Shown here: positions 42,001 to 49,747 of the stretch, piece after piece | How positions within the stretch are numbered: position 1 is the first letter of the stretch | Layout of the letters: each line of letters begins with the position of its first letter | Origin: Hyalangium versicolor | Lineage (GTDB): Bacteria > Myxococcota > Myxococcia > Myxococcales > Myxococcaceae | Assembly: GCF_020103695.1 (NCBI RefSeq) | Contig: NZ_JAHXBF010000008.1 | Coordinates: forward strand, 1-64,000 | Direction of reading: 5' to 3' | DNA: 64,000 nucleotides | The notes under the pieces: generated by a model | Told to the model about the DNA's origin: nothing | What the model saw: only the letters and a program-made list of their open reading frames with translations | Databases searched by the model: none | Position numbers and translations under genes: made by a program

Positions 42001-42665
42001 GTCTGTGCAGGCTCCCCCTGTCGGGCCAGCTCGCACGCCACCTCCACCATCTGTCCGACCGTGAGCGGCCCCAGCCGAAACCCGTGCTCCATCAATTCCC
42101 GCCGGCCGCGAGTCCGATCCCGGAAGATCCCCAGGTAGTCTTCGCGCAGCGCCATCACCAGATGCAGCCCTGGCCAGGAACTGCGCACCAGCTCTCGCAA
42201 GCTCTTGAGCAGCTCCTCCGTCCGTGCTTGCTCGCGCCCCTGCTGGAAGAGCTGCTCGAGCTGATCCAGATAGATGAGCAGTGGGCGGCTCGACTGTTGC
42301 TCCGCCAGCTCCAAGGCCAGATCGAGCCGCTCGGAAGGAGTGAGTCCCGCGGGCGGCTCCTCCAGTTTCAGCTGAAGGACCAGGGCTCGCGCCAGCCGCT
42401 CCACCGGTACCTCCTCCCGGAGCCAGCCCTCGATATGGACGACCCGGCACTCCCGCGCACTCTCCAGCAACGGGCTCACCCCGGCCTGTATCAGCGACGA
42501 CTTCCCCGCGCCCGAGGGGCCGTACAGCGTGACGCACGGGTACGCCAGGATGTGGTCCGCCAGCAGCCGGGTGGCTGTCCCCCTCCCAAAGAAGCGCTCC
42601 TTGTCCTTGGACCGGTAGGGCTGAGGGCCCAGGAAGGGGTTGAAGAGGTTGCGCTCCCTGGTCAT
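39003..42665 (-). CDS. STAND (nSTAND1-like) NTPase with membrane helix and 16 WD40 repeats
   Basis: A 1220-residue protein. The N-terminal nSTAND1 region opens NPFLGPQPYRSKDKERFFGR. Walker A is YGPSGAGKSSLI (residues 48-59), and Walker B is LLIYLDQLEQLF (129-140). A helical STAND region runs to about 370, then a charged coiled coil (EEREQKERARKEREEQERRL), one membrane helix at 400-424 (VAGGAVVVAVLMGLVMLWAL), and a second short coiled region (to about 480). Residues 496-1167 are 16 WD40 repeats of 42 residues with the core FSPDG-RVVTAS-DQTARVWPVDG. The tail (to 1220) is ERREA-rich. The ATG overlaps the CHAT stop (ATGA). In this class, WD40 domains are thought to sense a trigger and STAND domains to oligomerise. 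Confidence 0.92.
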   Translation of the reverse strand: MTRERNLFNPFLGPQPYRSKDKERFFGRGTATRLLADHILAYPCVTLYGPSGAGKSSLIQAGVSPLLESARECRVVHIEGWLREEVPVERLARALVLQLKLEEPPAGLTPSERLDLALELAEQQSSRPLLIYLDQLEQLFQQGREQARTEELLKSLRELVRSSWPGLHLVMALREDYLGIFRDRTRGRRELMEHGFRLGPLTVGQMVEVACELARQGEPAQTWDSAVLSQLMLQVRVAGQDPTEEAEVQTAFAQIVCRSLWEERARDGEGQLEAEPILHRYLEATLEELGPLKLPARDLLERHLVTRDGSRALLMERQALGGMKGLSEAEAREVLSRLESHAVLRAEEHEGSRYFELGHDWLASKVLKQREEREQKERARKEREEQERRLQQERAARRRLALVAGGAVVVAVLMGLVMLWALLQRRKAEEARMAAEEAGIRAREHALMAAAREQEERGSPDLAAHFLLELRRPDQARGWEQFALDVLLKGVPKVTLRCHGFARVVSFSPDGMRVAVGCADGTAWVWPVDGKAAPVVLRGHEGPVRWVSFSPDGLRVATASEDQTARVWPVDGKAAPVVLRGHAGPVWLARFSPDGLRVVTTSADQTARVWPVDGKAAPVVLRGHEGNVWRASFSPDGQRVVTSSFDQTARVWPVDGMTAPVVLRGHEGPVLWVSFSPDGLRVATSSEDQTARVWPVDGKAAPVVLRGHEGPVWLASFSPDGLRVVTSSSDQTARVWPVDGMTAPVVLRGHEGNVWWASFSPDGLRVVTTSEDQTARVWPVDGKTAPVVLRGHEGPVWWASFSPDGLRVATASSDQTARVWPVDGKAAPVVLRGHEGYVNSASFSPDGRRVVTASFDQTARVWPVDGMTAPVVLRGHEGYVRSASFSPDGQHVVTASEDWTTRVWPVDGKTEPVVLRGHEDYVWSASFSPDGLRVVTASEDQTARVWSVDGKTEPVVLRGHEGPVLWASFSPDGLRVVTASEDQTARVWPVGGKAAPMVLHGHEGPILSANFSPDGRRVVTASEDQTARVWPVDGKAAPVVLRGHEGPILSASFSPDGQRVVTTSQDQTARVWPVDGKTAPVVLRGHEGSVWRASFSPDGRRVVTASSDQTARVWPVDGKTAPVVLHGHEGHVWSASFSPDGQRVVTASSDQTARVWPVTIPELQRLLREANIDCLPPETRRLYLDEREAQAQERYEACERSYGRAPFFTATEAPSPEPTP
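39165..41180. repeat. 126-bp tandem repeat encoding WD40 blades (16 units)
   Basis: Sixteen consecutive in-frame units of 126 bases, each coding for a WD40 blade starting LRGHEG and ending WPVDG. The units differ mostly at a few codons (for example EGPVWL versus EGNVWW, and ASSDQT versus TSEDQT). The high DNA-level identity points to recent amplification or gene conversion and predicts copy-number variation between strains. Confidence 0.9.
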
Positions 42666-44716
42666 CGCGCTCCCTCGGGCTCGGGGGCGTCGAGACGCCG
42701 CGCCAGCTCCGCGCACTTCACGGGGACCACCGAGACGCCTCGCTCACGCCTGTCTCCTGGCAGCGCTCGCCCTTTCTTCCACCAGCCGACCTCGGCCGCC
42801 CCGGGCTCCACCACGACCCTGCTGCCTGCGGGGAGCGAGTCCCGATCGAACAGGCTGTGGAGCACGTGCCGGTGTTCCCAGGACTCGAGCGACATGCCGA
42901 CCAGCACCGCGGGCTGGTTCTTCAACTGGCTCTGGATTTTCGCCGCGAGATCCGAAGGGAGCATGTCTCGCAGATCCCTCACTCCGAGCAGGTGGTCGTC
43001 CTCGGTCAACAGCGGCTCGTGCAGGTCCGCGTTCGGCTTGTGTCCACGGTAGAGCCGCAGCAGCGCCACATCCCGGCTGGGATCGAACGACAGCGGAAGC
43101 TCGGGGAGTCTTCTCCAGTCCTGGCCTCGGGCGTAGCGGAGGATGGTGGGGGTTTCGGGGTCCCCGGGTAACGGCCAGATGACGTAGAGCACGAGCTCAG
43201 GCCGGTGCTTCGTGAGCGCCTGCTCCAGCGCGGGCAACCGCAACAGGGTGAGGTGGAATCCCGGCGAGAGCCGCCGCGCCAGCTTCTCCACGAGGGGCAC
43301 CTCGGGCAGGGGGCTCCTCGTCAGATCCTGGAAAGCGTCCCGGAGCTGGTCGGCGCTGAACTGCAGTGCATAGCGCTGGGCCAACGCGCTCACGGGCAGG
43401 TGCTCGGGCGCTGCCCTGGGGGGCGGCCTGAGTTCTCCGTGCAGCTGCTTGCGGAAGTCCTCCTCGGCGGTCGTCCACGCATCGTCCAGGAGGTGATCTC
43501 CGAGTACCAGCGAGAAGGGCTTCTGGATCAGCTCCAGCAGCGGGCGCACGGCGGGATCCTCGGGGACCGCGGACAGGGAGGAAGGGAGCGGTCGAGGGGG
43601 CACCACCTTACGGTGGCTGAAGTCGAACAGGACGGGCTGCCGCCCTCGCAGGTAGAGCACCGGCGAGAAGGCCTCGGCGCTGCCCTCGAGCGCATTCAAG
43701 ATGGAGCGCCGCGCGTCGTGCAGGCTGTGCGCCACGTCTCCGGCGTGCTCGGACCTGCCGGTGAGCGTCCGGTAGAAGGCCGCCGAGCAGCGCCGAGCCA
43801 CATCCGCCTTGACCTCCCACAGATGCGCGATGACCGCGCCTGCGGCGCCCTGGGCCAGCTCCTCTGCCGCGCTGAGCAGCGCTCCTGGCTGGGCGCCCTG
43901 ACAGGACTCCAGGACGATCAGGCGCAGCTGATGCCGGAAGAGGTTCCTCAGCTCACCGGCGAGCAGGTTCACCCGGTAGCCGGGCTCCTGCTCACTCCCG
44001 GTCGCCATCTGCAAGGTGGGGCTGCCGTTCTCCATGCTTCCATGCCCGATGAAGTGGAGGATGTGGGGCACGGGCTCCTGCCGCAGCCGATTCTCGACCG
44101 CGGCCTTGCTGGCCTTCGAGCCAACGAGCGGCTCCAGCCATTCGAGTTCCCCGGACGCGAGGCTCTCGCTCAACAGGCTCTTGAGCCGGCCCGGAGCGTC
44201 GGGATCCTCTGGGGAGATGGCGAGCAGCCGGACGGCGCCCCTCACCTCGCGTTTCTGCCAGGCCAGGATGGACGAGACCCCCCGCGCCAGAAGCAGTTCG
44301 GGCGAGGTTCCCAGGAACTCCGAAGCTGAGCCTGGCAGGAGGAGCGCCTCCCAGGGGATGGCTTTCAGCTCCGGGCTCCGGGGGTTTACCTTCAGCAGCA
44401 GGCGTCTATCGTGCGCCGCGCCTTGGAGCTTGTGCAGCACCTCGCGTACGCCCGGGCGGAAGAGGGCTTCCTGCAGTTGCTGGGCGGGCGTCGGAGGCGC
44501 GCTCTCCTTCGCGGTGGGCCCGGAGAGCGCGGTGCCGGTCTTGGCAGCCCTCTTCACCCAGGCAGCGAACTGACGAGCCACCTCCATCGAGAACGAGGAT
44601 GGCTCCGAGGACTCCATCTGCAGGCCGCCCCGAGCTGTGACGGCGACTTCGGTCCCCACCTGGGTCAGGTCGATCTCGAGCCACAGCTCAGAGGTTGGGG
44701 TTTCCCCGCTCTCCAT
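42662..44716 (-). CDS. CHAT protease domain fused to a SIR2-like domain
   Basis: A 684-residue protein, first gene of the operon. CHAT domain at about residues 95-360: catalytic His225 in HILHFIGHGSMENG, and catalytic Cys272 in RLIVLESCQGAQPG, the H-G-x / S/A-C signature of the caspase-like CHAT peptidases. At about residues 395-640 lies a SIR2-like domain (SIR2_2 type): PFSLVLGDHLLDDAWTTAEE, then LRLYRGHKPNADL and LLTEDDHLLG, and QPAVLVGMSLESWEHRHVLH, which match the last blocks of bacterial SIR2-like proteins (YKLHG, LTEDDYL, LGYSLRDWDFR). The usual GAGxS NAD loop reads VLGDHL, so NADase activity is doubtful. A small tail ends the protein. No signal peptide. Confidence 0.8.
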   Translation of the reverse strand: MESGETPTSELWLEIDLTQVGTEVAVTARGGLQMESSEPSSFSMEVARQFAAWVKRAAKTGTALSGPTAKESAPPTPAQQLQEALFRPGVREVLHKLQGAAHDRRLLLKVNPRSPELKAIPWEALLLPGSASEFLGTSPELLLARGVSSILAWQKREVRGAVRLLAISPEDPDAPGRLKSLLSESLASGELEWLEPLVGSKASKAAVENRLRQEPVPHILHFIGHGSMENGSPTLQMATGSEQEPGYRVNLLAGELRNLFRHQLRLIVLESCQGAQPGALLSAAEELAQGAAGAVIAHLWEVKADVARRCSAAFYRTLTGRSEHAGDVAHSLHDARRSILNALEGSAEAFSPVLYLRGRQPVLFDFSHRKVVPPRPLPSSLSAVPEDPAVRPLLELIQKPFSLVLGDHLLDDAWTTAEEDFRKQLHGELRPPPRAAPEHLPVSALAQRYALQFSADQLRDAFQDLTRSPLPEVPLVEKLARRLSPGFHLTLLRLPALEQALTKHRPELVLYVIWPLPGDPETPTILRYARGQDWRRLPELPLSFDPSRDVALLRLYRGHKPNADLHEPLLTEDDHLLGVRDLRDMLPSDLAAKIQSQLKNQPAVLVGMSLESWEHRHVLHSLFDRDSLPAGSRVVVEPGAAEVGWWKKGRALPGDRRERGVSVVPVKCAELARRLDAPEPEGAR

Positions 44717-44870
44717 TCACGCCGGAGCATACCTGTTCCTGGGTTTGACCCATCACGTGCCGACAGGCGGGGGGCCCCCTTTTTTGCGACGTCCAACGGT
44801 GAGGACTGTCACTCGCGTGAGGCTCGAATCCGCGCCCACCACCGTGCAGTTCCACAAGGAGAAGCAAGCC

Positions 44871-45419
44871 ATGGAGCAGAAAATGCAGGGCCGTCTGATC
44901 GCCGCGCTGTGCCTCGGGTCCCTCCTGGTCCTCGGAGGATGCGCCACCGAGCCGGGGCTCGATACCGCACCGGCGATGGCGAAGCGGCTCGTCCACGAGA
45001 ACGCCGATGCCCAGCAGCTTCGTCCCTTCCTGGAGGGGCAGGGGTATGTGATGCAGCTCGAAGCTTCGCAGGATGTGGTGAACGGGGAGCAGTCACTGCT
45101 GGGCATCCCGTTTGCCCGGGGCAACGAGCAGGCCCACCTGGTGTTCCAGCGCGGCCCTCGTGGTGAGGTCTCCCTCGTCGTAGCGCTGGTGCTCACGACG
45201 GGTGAAGCAGATCCCGCCAGCAGCTTCCGCCCGTTCGGCGTGGTCAACGGGCGGGTCGAGCCCCTGAGGGTGCCGAGCATGGAGCCCGCCCCTTACTGCG
45301 ATCTGATCTGCCAGGCGGGGGGCACTTATGCCTGTATGGTGAAGCCCGGGTGGTGGGAATATGGCTACCCGGCAGCCAATGACTGCCTTCTCCGCTCTGC
45401 GCAGCTCTGCGGCTGCTGA
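44871..45419 (+). CDS. Lipoprotein of unknown function
   Basis: A 182-residue lipoprotein. AAGGAG lies nine bases upstream of the ATG; an upstream extension is also open but lacks signals. Signal peptide MQGRLIAALCLGSLLVLGGC, lipobox LGGC. The mature region has an alpha/beta domain (QQLRPFLEGQGYVMQLEASQ, VSLVVALVLTTGE) and a Cys-rich tail (YCDLICQAGGTYACMVKPGW, ending LCGC). It precedes a secreted serine protease gene by 55 bases and could be its partner, inhibitor or chaperone; this is an inference from order only. Confidence 0.75.
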   Translation: MEQKMQGRLIAALCLGSLLVLGGCATEPGLDTAPAMAKRLVHENADAQQLRPFLEGQGYVMQLEASQDVVNGEQSLLGIPFARGNEQAHLVFQRGPRGEVSLVVALVLTTGEADPASSFRPFGVVNGRVEPLRVPSMEPAPYCDLICQAGGTYACMVKPGWWEYGYPAANDCLLRSAQLCGC

Positions 45420-45474
45420 GCACGCTCGACAACCCCGCATGGCCCTCGGGGCCGAGCACGGGTGAGAGGGCATC

Positions 45475-46326
45475 ATGCGACGATTTCTGTGCATGGCCAC
45501 GCTCGTGATGAGCGTGGCGGCTCATGCGTCCCCGGCCTCCGCGGACCTGGTCGGCTCCGGCATCATTGGAGGCACCTTCACGGAGGGGGATTCGGGGGTG
45601 GTGGCGCTGCGAACGGGCGAGGAGGTGTTCTGCTCAGGCGTCCTCATGGCCCCGGACGTGGTGATGACGGCGGCGCACTGTGTGGCGGTGACACGCAACC
45701 TCTCGGTGCTGGTGGGCAGCGGGCCGGCGGGGGAGGTCATCCCCGTCACCGAGGTCCACCTGCATCCGACCTATGTCCCCGCAACGCTGGAGAACGACAT
45801 TGCGCTCGTGAGGTTGGAGCGGGCCGTCGCGGATGCTCCGCGTTGGAGCGTCATCTCCCTGGAAGACTCCTGGGAGGGGAAGCCGCTGCGCATCATCGGC
45901 TTCGGGAAGATCTCGCGTGAGGACGAGGGGACGCCGATGAAGCACACGGGCTCCGCGGTGCTAGCCGGGTTGCAAGACACGCGGCTGTCGGTGGCTGCGG
46001 GTCCGTCCATTCCCTGCTTCCGGGACTCGGGAGGCGCCATCCTGCTGTCCATCGAGGGAGAGGAGTTTCTCGCGGGGATCATCACCACGGGGAGCGTGGA
46101 CTGTACGCCCACGGCCATGGCGTACGGCACGCGAGCCGATGTCTTCCTGGAGGGATTCATCACTCCCTACCTCGAGGCCACGGCCTCCGAGGGAGGCTGT
46201 GCCGCGCACGGGGGAGGGCAGGGCGCTCCCGGCGGGCCGGTGACACTGGTACTCATTGGCCTGTTCGTGCTCGCGCGTCAGTCAAGGCCGGTCCTGGCGG
46301 CTACGCCACGTCCAGGCGCTCCATGA
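45475..46326 (+). CDS. Secreted trypsin-like serine protease with MYXO-CTERM-like tail
   Basis: A 283-residue protein. Signal peptide: RRFLCMATLVMSVAAHASPA with mature start near DLVGSGIIGGTF. The S1 triad is visible: His in VVMTAAHCVAVT (about residue 68), Asp in ENDIALVRL (about 105), Ser in RDSGGAILL (about 183). The C-terminal segment (GCAAHGGGQGAPGG, helix VTLVLIGLFVLAR, then basic residues) has the organisation of MYXO-CTERM sorting tails, which direct processed proteins to the outer membrane surface. The gene convergently overlaps a small gene by 26 bases. Confidence 0.85.
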   Translation: MRRFLCMATLVMSVAAHASPASADLVGSGIIGGTFTEGDSGVVALRTGEEVFCSGVLMAPDVVMTAAHCVAVTRNLSVLVGSGPAGEVIPVTEVHLHPTYVPATLENDIALVRLERAVADAPRWSVISLEDSWEGKPLRIIGFGKISREDEGTPMKHTGSAVLAGLQDTRLSVAAGPSIPCFRDSGGAILLSIEGEEFLAGIITTGSVDCTPTAMAYGTRADVFLEGFITPYLEATASEGGCAAHGGGQGAPGGPVTLVLIGLFVLARQSRPVLAATPRPGAP

Positions 46327-46579
46327 CTTCCTGAAGCACGCGTTCCAACTCGTACTCGGCATCCGCCAGGGGTATATGGCCCAGCGTGGCCGCGGTGTGC
46401 TTCAGCTCGTCGGCGGCCCACTGCAGGGTCTGCTCCCTCCCTGCTTGAGAGGCGGCCGCGAGCAGCGCGGGATCCGTGTGGAGTCGGCTCAGATACCGAG
46501 CCAGCAACTCTTCGTGCGCGGGTTTTGCTCCAGGGAGCTCCTCCTGCACCTGCTTCGCCGTGGAGAGGGGACTGGACAT
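46301..46579 (-). CDS. Small helical hypothetical protein
   Basis: A 92-residue, predicted all-helical protein: SPLSTAKQVQEELPGAKPAH, then LARYLSRLHTDPALLAAASQ and AAATLGHIPLADAEYELERV. No motif recognised. The longer frame up to 46933 overlaps the MscS gene and is unlikely. An AT-rich sequence upstream (TTGAACTC-N-CTATAT) suggests a divergent promoter shared with the MscS gene at 46686. Convergent with the serine protease gene. Confidence 0.5.
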   Translation of the reverse strand: MSSPLSTAKQVQEELPGAKPAHEELLARYLSRLHTDPALLAAASQAGREQTLQWAADELKHTAATLGHIPLADAEYELERVLQEVMERLDVA

Positions 46580-46685
46580 GGGCACGAAATCTATATAGTT
46601 TGAGTTCAAAATAAAAGCCCACGCGTCGCAATCCTTCCGGTTCGAGGCAGCAACCTCGAGAGCCGCTGGGGAGTCGCGCGCCTTC

Positions 46686-47966
46686 ATGCCGGCCCCCGAG
46701 ACCATGCGCAGACCCCTCACGCTCGTATTGTGGCTGTCCTCCCTGCCTGCGTTCGCCCTCGAGGAAGGGCAGGGAGTTCGTCTGGAGGCGGTGCTGCCTC
46801 CCTTCCTCCTGGCGCGGCCCTTCTGGGTGCTGGCGTTGTGGCAATGGGCGGGCCTGGCGCTGGCCCTCGTGCTGAGCACACTGGCGGGGCGCTTCCTGGA
46901 GGCGTTTGCGCTGCGCATGGCCGGGCGTGCCACCGCGCTGACGAAGGCGGGCTGGGATGAGCAGCTCGTGTCGGCGGGGCGGGGACCCTTGCGCTACGTA
47001 TTGTTCGCGCTGCTGGTGGCTGCCGGGGGGCGGCTGTTGGCCTTTCCGCTTCCCGCGCAGCACGTGGTGGATCTCGCGGCGCGCTCGGTGGTGATCGCGA
47101 CCCTGGCATGGTTCCTCCTGCGCTTCGTGAGGCTGGTCGCGCGCTTCGTGGAGCAGAAGGTGGCCCGCGAGGGAGGAATCGAGGACGTCGGCCGGGCTCG
47201 GGGCTTGCGCACGCAGGTCGAGGTGCTCCGGCGCATCACGGAGGTGACGGTGGTGCTGGTGGCGGCCTCGTTGCTGCTGCTCCAGTTCGAGGCGGTGCGG
47301 AACGTCGGCGTGTCGCTGTTGGCCTCGGCAGGCCTCGCGGGCCTGGTCATCGGTCTTGCGGCGCAGAAGTCCATCTCCACGCTGCTTGCGGGCATCCAGC
47401 TGTCCATCACCCAGCCGGTGCGCATCGGCGACACGGTCATCGTCGAGAACGAGTGGGGCTGGATCGAGGAGATCACCCTGACCTACGTGGTGGTGAAGGT
47501 CTGGGACTTGCGGAGGCTGGTGGTGCCGATGAGCCACTTCCTGGACAAGCCCTTCCAGAACTGGAGCAAGGTGTCGCCGGAGATCCTGGGCACGGCCGAG
47601 CTGTACGTGGACTTCCGGACGGACGTGGCCGCCGTGCGCGCAGAGCTCCGGCGCATCCTCGAGCAGGAGTCCGCGGGGCTCTGGGACGGCAAGGTCCAGG
47701 GGCTCCAGGTGACGGGCTGCTCCGAGCGCACCATGCTGCTGAGGGCGTTGGTGAGCGCCTCGGATGCGGGCAAGGCGTTCGATCTGCGGTGCCTGGTGCG
47801 AGAGAAGCTCATCGCCTGGCTGCAGCGTCAGCCTCACGGTCTGCCCCTGGTGCGTGCCGAGGCGAGCCACCAACTGCCGGGCGAGCCCACGCTGCTGCTC
47901 GGGGTGCCCGCGACGGTGGGAGGCCGGCCCGGTGGAAACGTGGTGGTCTCCAGGTCCAAGGAGTGA
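46686..47966 (+). CDS. Mechanosensitive ion channel (MscS family)
   Basis: A 426-residue membrane protein with a probable signal/first helix (LTLVLWLSSLPAFALEEGQG), four or five helices, and the MscS core: pore helix ASAGLAGLVIGLAAQKSIST, and the beta domain IGDTVIVENEWGWIEEITLTY. The C-terminal alpha/beta domain (residues about 310-400) is typical of the family and followed by a short tail. MscS channels release solutes on hypoosmotic shock; larger paralogues have signalling roles. Confidence 0.93.
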   Translation: MPAPETMRRPLTLVLWLSSLPAFALEEGQGVRLEAVLPPFLLARPFWVLALWQWAGLALALVLSTLAGRFLEAFALRMAGRATALTKAGWDEQLVSAGRGPLRYVLFALLVAAGGRLLAFPLPAQHVVDLAARSVVIATLAWFLLRFVRLVARFVEQKVAREGGIEDVGRARGLRTQVEVLRRITEVTVVLVAASLLLLQFEAVRNVGVSLLASAGLAGLVIGLAAQKSISTLLAGIQLSITQPVRIGDTVIVENEWGWIEEITLTYVVVKVWDLRRLVVPMSHFLDKPFQNWSKVSPEILGTAELYVDFRTDVAAVRAELRRILEQESAGLWDGKVQGLQVTGCSERTMLLRALVSASDAGKAFDLRCLVREKLIAWLQRQPHGLPLVRAEASHQLPGEPTLLLGVPATVGGRPGGNVVVSRSKE

Positions 47967-47993
47967 GCCACCGCGTCTCCGATGGAGGCGGCT

Positions 47994-48404
47994 TCAACCT
48001 GGATCGTCGTCTCGTTTCTTCCGGAGGAGGAAGGCGTCCGCGAAGCCCTGCACTCGCTCCGTGGGCTTCGAGAAGATGAAGGTGATGATGCTCACCCGGC
48101 GCTCGGAGTACGTCAGCGCCAGCTCCGAGATGGCGCGCACGTCGTCCGAGCGGGCCGGGCTGAAGCGGTACTCCACGGGCGTCTCGCCGTTGCGGACGAG
48201 CAGCTCACTGGAGGCGAGGTCCTCCAGCCGCGCGGTCGAGGAGACCTCGGTGATGCGGAGCTCCAGTGCCACCTCCGATGCCGTCCACGGCCGCTCCGCC
48301 CGATTCCGAAGCAGGAGGAGGACCTCCAGCTTCTCGATGGAGTCGATGTGCACCCTGAGGAAGCGCTGGACCCCTTGTGGAAGATCGGAGCCAGTCACGC
48401 GCAT
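47994..48404 (-). CDS. Winged-helix-like hypothetical protein
   Basis: A 136-residue protein. The middle, KLEVLLLLRNRAERPWTASE and VALELRITEVSSTARLEDLA, reads like a winged-helix repressor fold with a helix-turn-helix at about residues 25-60, followed by ELLVRNGETPVEYRFSPARS as the wing. The C-terminus is helical. The start is uncertain: an ATG at 48404 or a TTG at 48434. Conserved in myxobacteria by my recollection. It is convergent with the MscS gene. Confidence 0.6.
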   Translation of the reverse strand: MRVTGSDLPQGVQRFLRVHIDSIEKLEVLLLLRNRAERPWTASEVALELRITEVSSTARLEDLASSELLVRNGETPVEYRFSPARSDDVRAISELALTYSERRVSIITFIFSKPTERVQGFADAFLLRKKRDDDPG

Positions 48405-48538
48405 ACCTATGATGATTAATGATTTGAGGTGCAACTAGTTTCGAGCGTAGGGGTGTTCATGAGCCATCACGGCTGCACGCCGGCCGCCTCCCCGGATGCC
48501 TGCTTGCCGGGCTCGGCGGGCTGCCGTAAAGCGGGGGC

Positions 48539-49714
48539 GTGCGTCCCCTCTGCCTGCGCTGCCGTCGTCCCGAGAGCACGTGCTACTGCGCGCGCCTGCC
48601 GAGTCTGGAGACCCGTACCCGCATCGTCTTCCTCCAGCACCCTCGCGAGCGCCGCGTCGCCATCGGCACCGCGCGCATGGCGCACCTCTGCCTGCCCAAC
48701 TCCGAGATCCACCTGGGAGTCGATTTCACCGGCCACTCCCGGATCGAGACCCTCGCGGCCAACCCGGAGCGCGTGGCCGTGCTCTTCCCGGGCCCGGGGG
48801 CCATGCCGCTGGAGCAGGCCGCCACCCAGCCCCCCGAGACGCTCATCGTCGTCGATGGAACCTGGCCCCTCGCCAAGAAGGTCGTGAAGTCCAACCCGCT
48901 CCTCGCGGGCCTGCCGCGCATCGGCTTCACCCCGCGCCGCCCCAGCAACTACCGCATCCGCTCCGAGCCCGCGGACCACTGCGTCTCCACCATCGAGGCC
49001 GTCGTGGAGGTGCTCGGAGCGCTCGAGGGCGGGGACCCGACGCGCTTCGACGCCATGCTCAGCCCCTTCGAGTTCATGGTGGACACGCAGATCGAGAGCC
49101 GCGCCCACCGCAACGATCCTCCTCGCCGCCGCATCTACAAGGGGCCCTGGCGCCCGCCCCTGGAGTTGCGCTCGCTGGCGGAGGATCTGCCCCGGCTCGT
49201 CCTCCTGTACGCCGAGGCCAATGCCCACCCCGCCGAAGAGGGCATCCCGCCCGAGCTCGTTCACCTCGTCGCGTGCCGCCCCTTCACCGGTGAGCGCTTC
49301 GAGGCCATCCTGGCCCCTCGCCAGCCCCTCGCGCGCAGCACCCCGCTCCACACGGAGCTGCCGGAGGACCTCCTCCGCGCGGGGGAGGAAAGGGACTCGG
49401 CCCTGGGCCGCTTCGAAGCGTTCCTGCGCCCCGATGACGTCCTCGCCGTGTGGACCACCTATGCCCTGGACCTGCTCTGGCGTGACGGCGTCACCCGCAG
49501 GGCCGCGGCCAACATCCGCCTCGCCGCAGCCCGAGCCCTCAAGGGAAAGGCGGGAGGAGTGGAGCAGGCCGTGCCGCTCCTGGGCATTGAGGCTCCCGCG
49601 CTCTGGGCGCCGGGGCGCGCGGGCCGGCGCATCCAGGCGCTGGAGGCCGTCGTCCAGGAGCTGATCCGCCGAGGCCTGGCCGAGAATCCCCCAGACATGC
49701 AGCAGAGCGCCTGA
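48539..49714 (+). CDS. DTW-domain tRNA-uridine aminocarboxypropyltransferase-like protein
   Basis: A 391-residue protein from a GTG. The N-terminus carries zinc-binding cysteines (CLRCRRPESTCYC), as in DTW proteins. Residues about 20-215 form the DTW domain: RTRIVFLQHPRERRVAIGTA, LIVVDGTWPLAKKVVKSNPL (DTW reads DGTW) and PSNYRIRSEPADHCVSTIEA. DTW proteins such as TapT/DTWD add acp groups to tRNA uridines. The C-terminal 170 residues form an additional domain of unknown role (LRPDDVLAVWTTYALDLLW) that is not part of the short enzymes. Confidence 0.85.
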   Translation: MRPLCLRCRRPESTCYCARLPSLETRTRIVFLQHPRERRVAIGTARMAHLCLPNSEIHLGVDFTGHSRIETLAANPERVAVLFPGPGAMPLEQAATQPPETLIVVDGTWPLAKKVVKSNPLLAGLPRIGFTPRRPSNYRIRSEPADHCVSTIEAVVEVLGALEGGDPTRFDAMLSPFEFMVDTQIESRAHRNDPPRRRIYKGPWRPPLELRSLAEDLPRLVLLYAEANAHPAEEGIPPELVHLVACRPFTGERFEAILAPRQPLARSTPLHTELPEDLLRAGEERDSALGRFEAFLRPDDVLAVWTTYALDLLWRDGVTRRAAANIRLAAARALKGKAGGVEQAVPLLGIEAPALWAPGRAGRRIQALEAVVQELIRRGLAENPPDMQQSA

Positions 49715-49747
49715 GCCTCTTCAAGGCAGAGCCCCAGCCGCCGCCGC

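Noticed and set aside
44790..44835. tRNA-like T-loop (GGCTCGAATCC)
   Set aside because: The T-stem has a mismatch, no D or anticodon arm could be drawn, and it falls in the promoter region of a lipoprotein gene.
46580..46933. Longer form of the small helical protein
   Set aside because: The extra region overlaps the MscS gene start and the AT-rich promoter, and its residues are low-complexity Arg/Ser/Ala.
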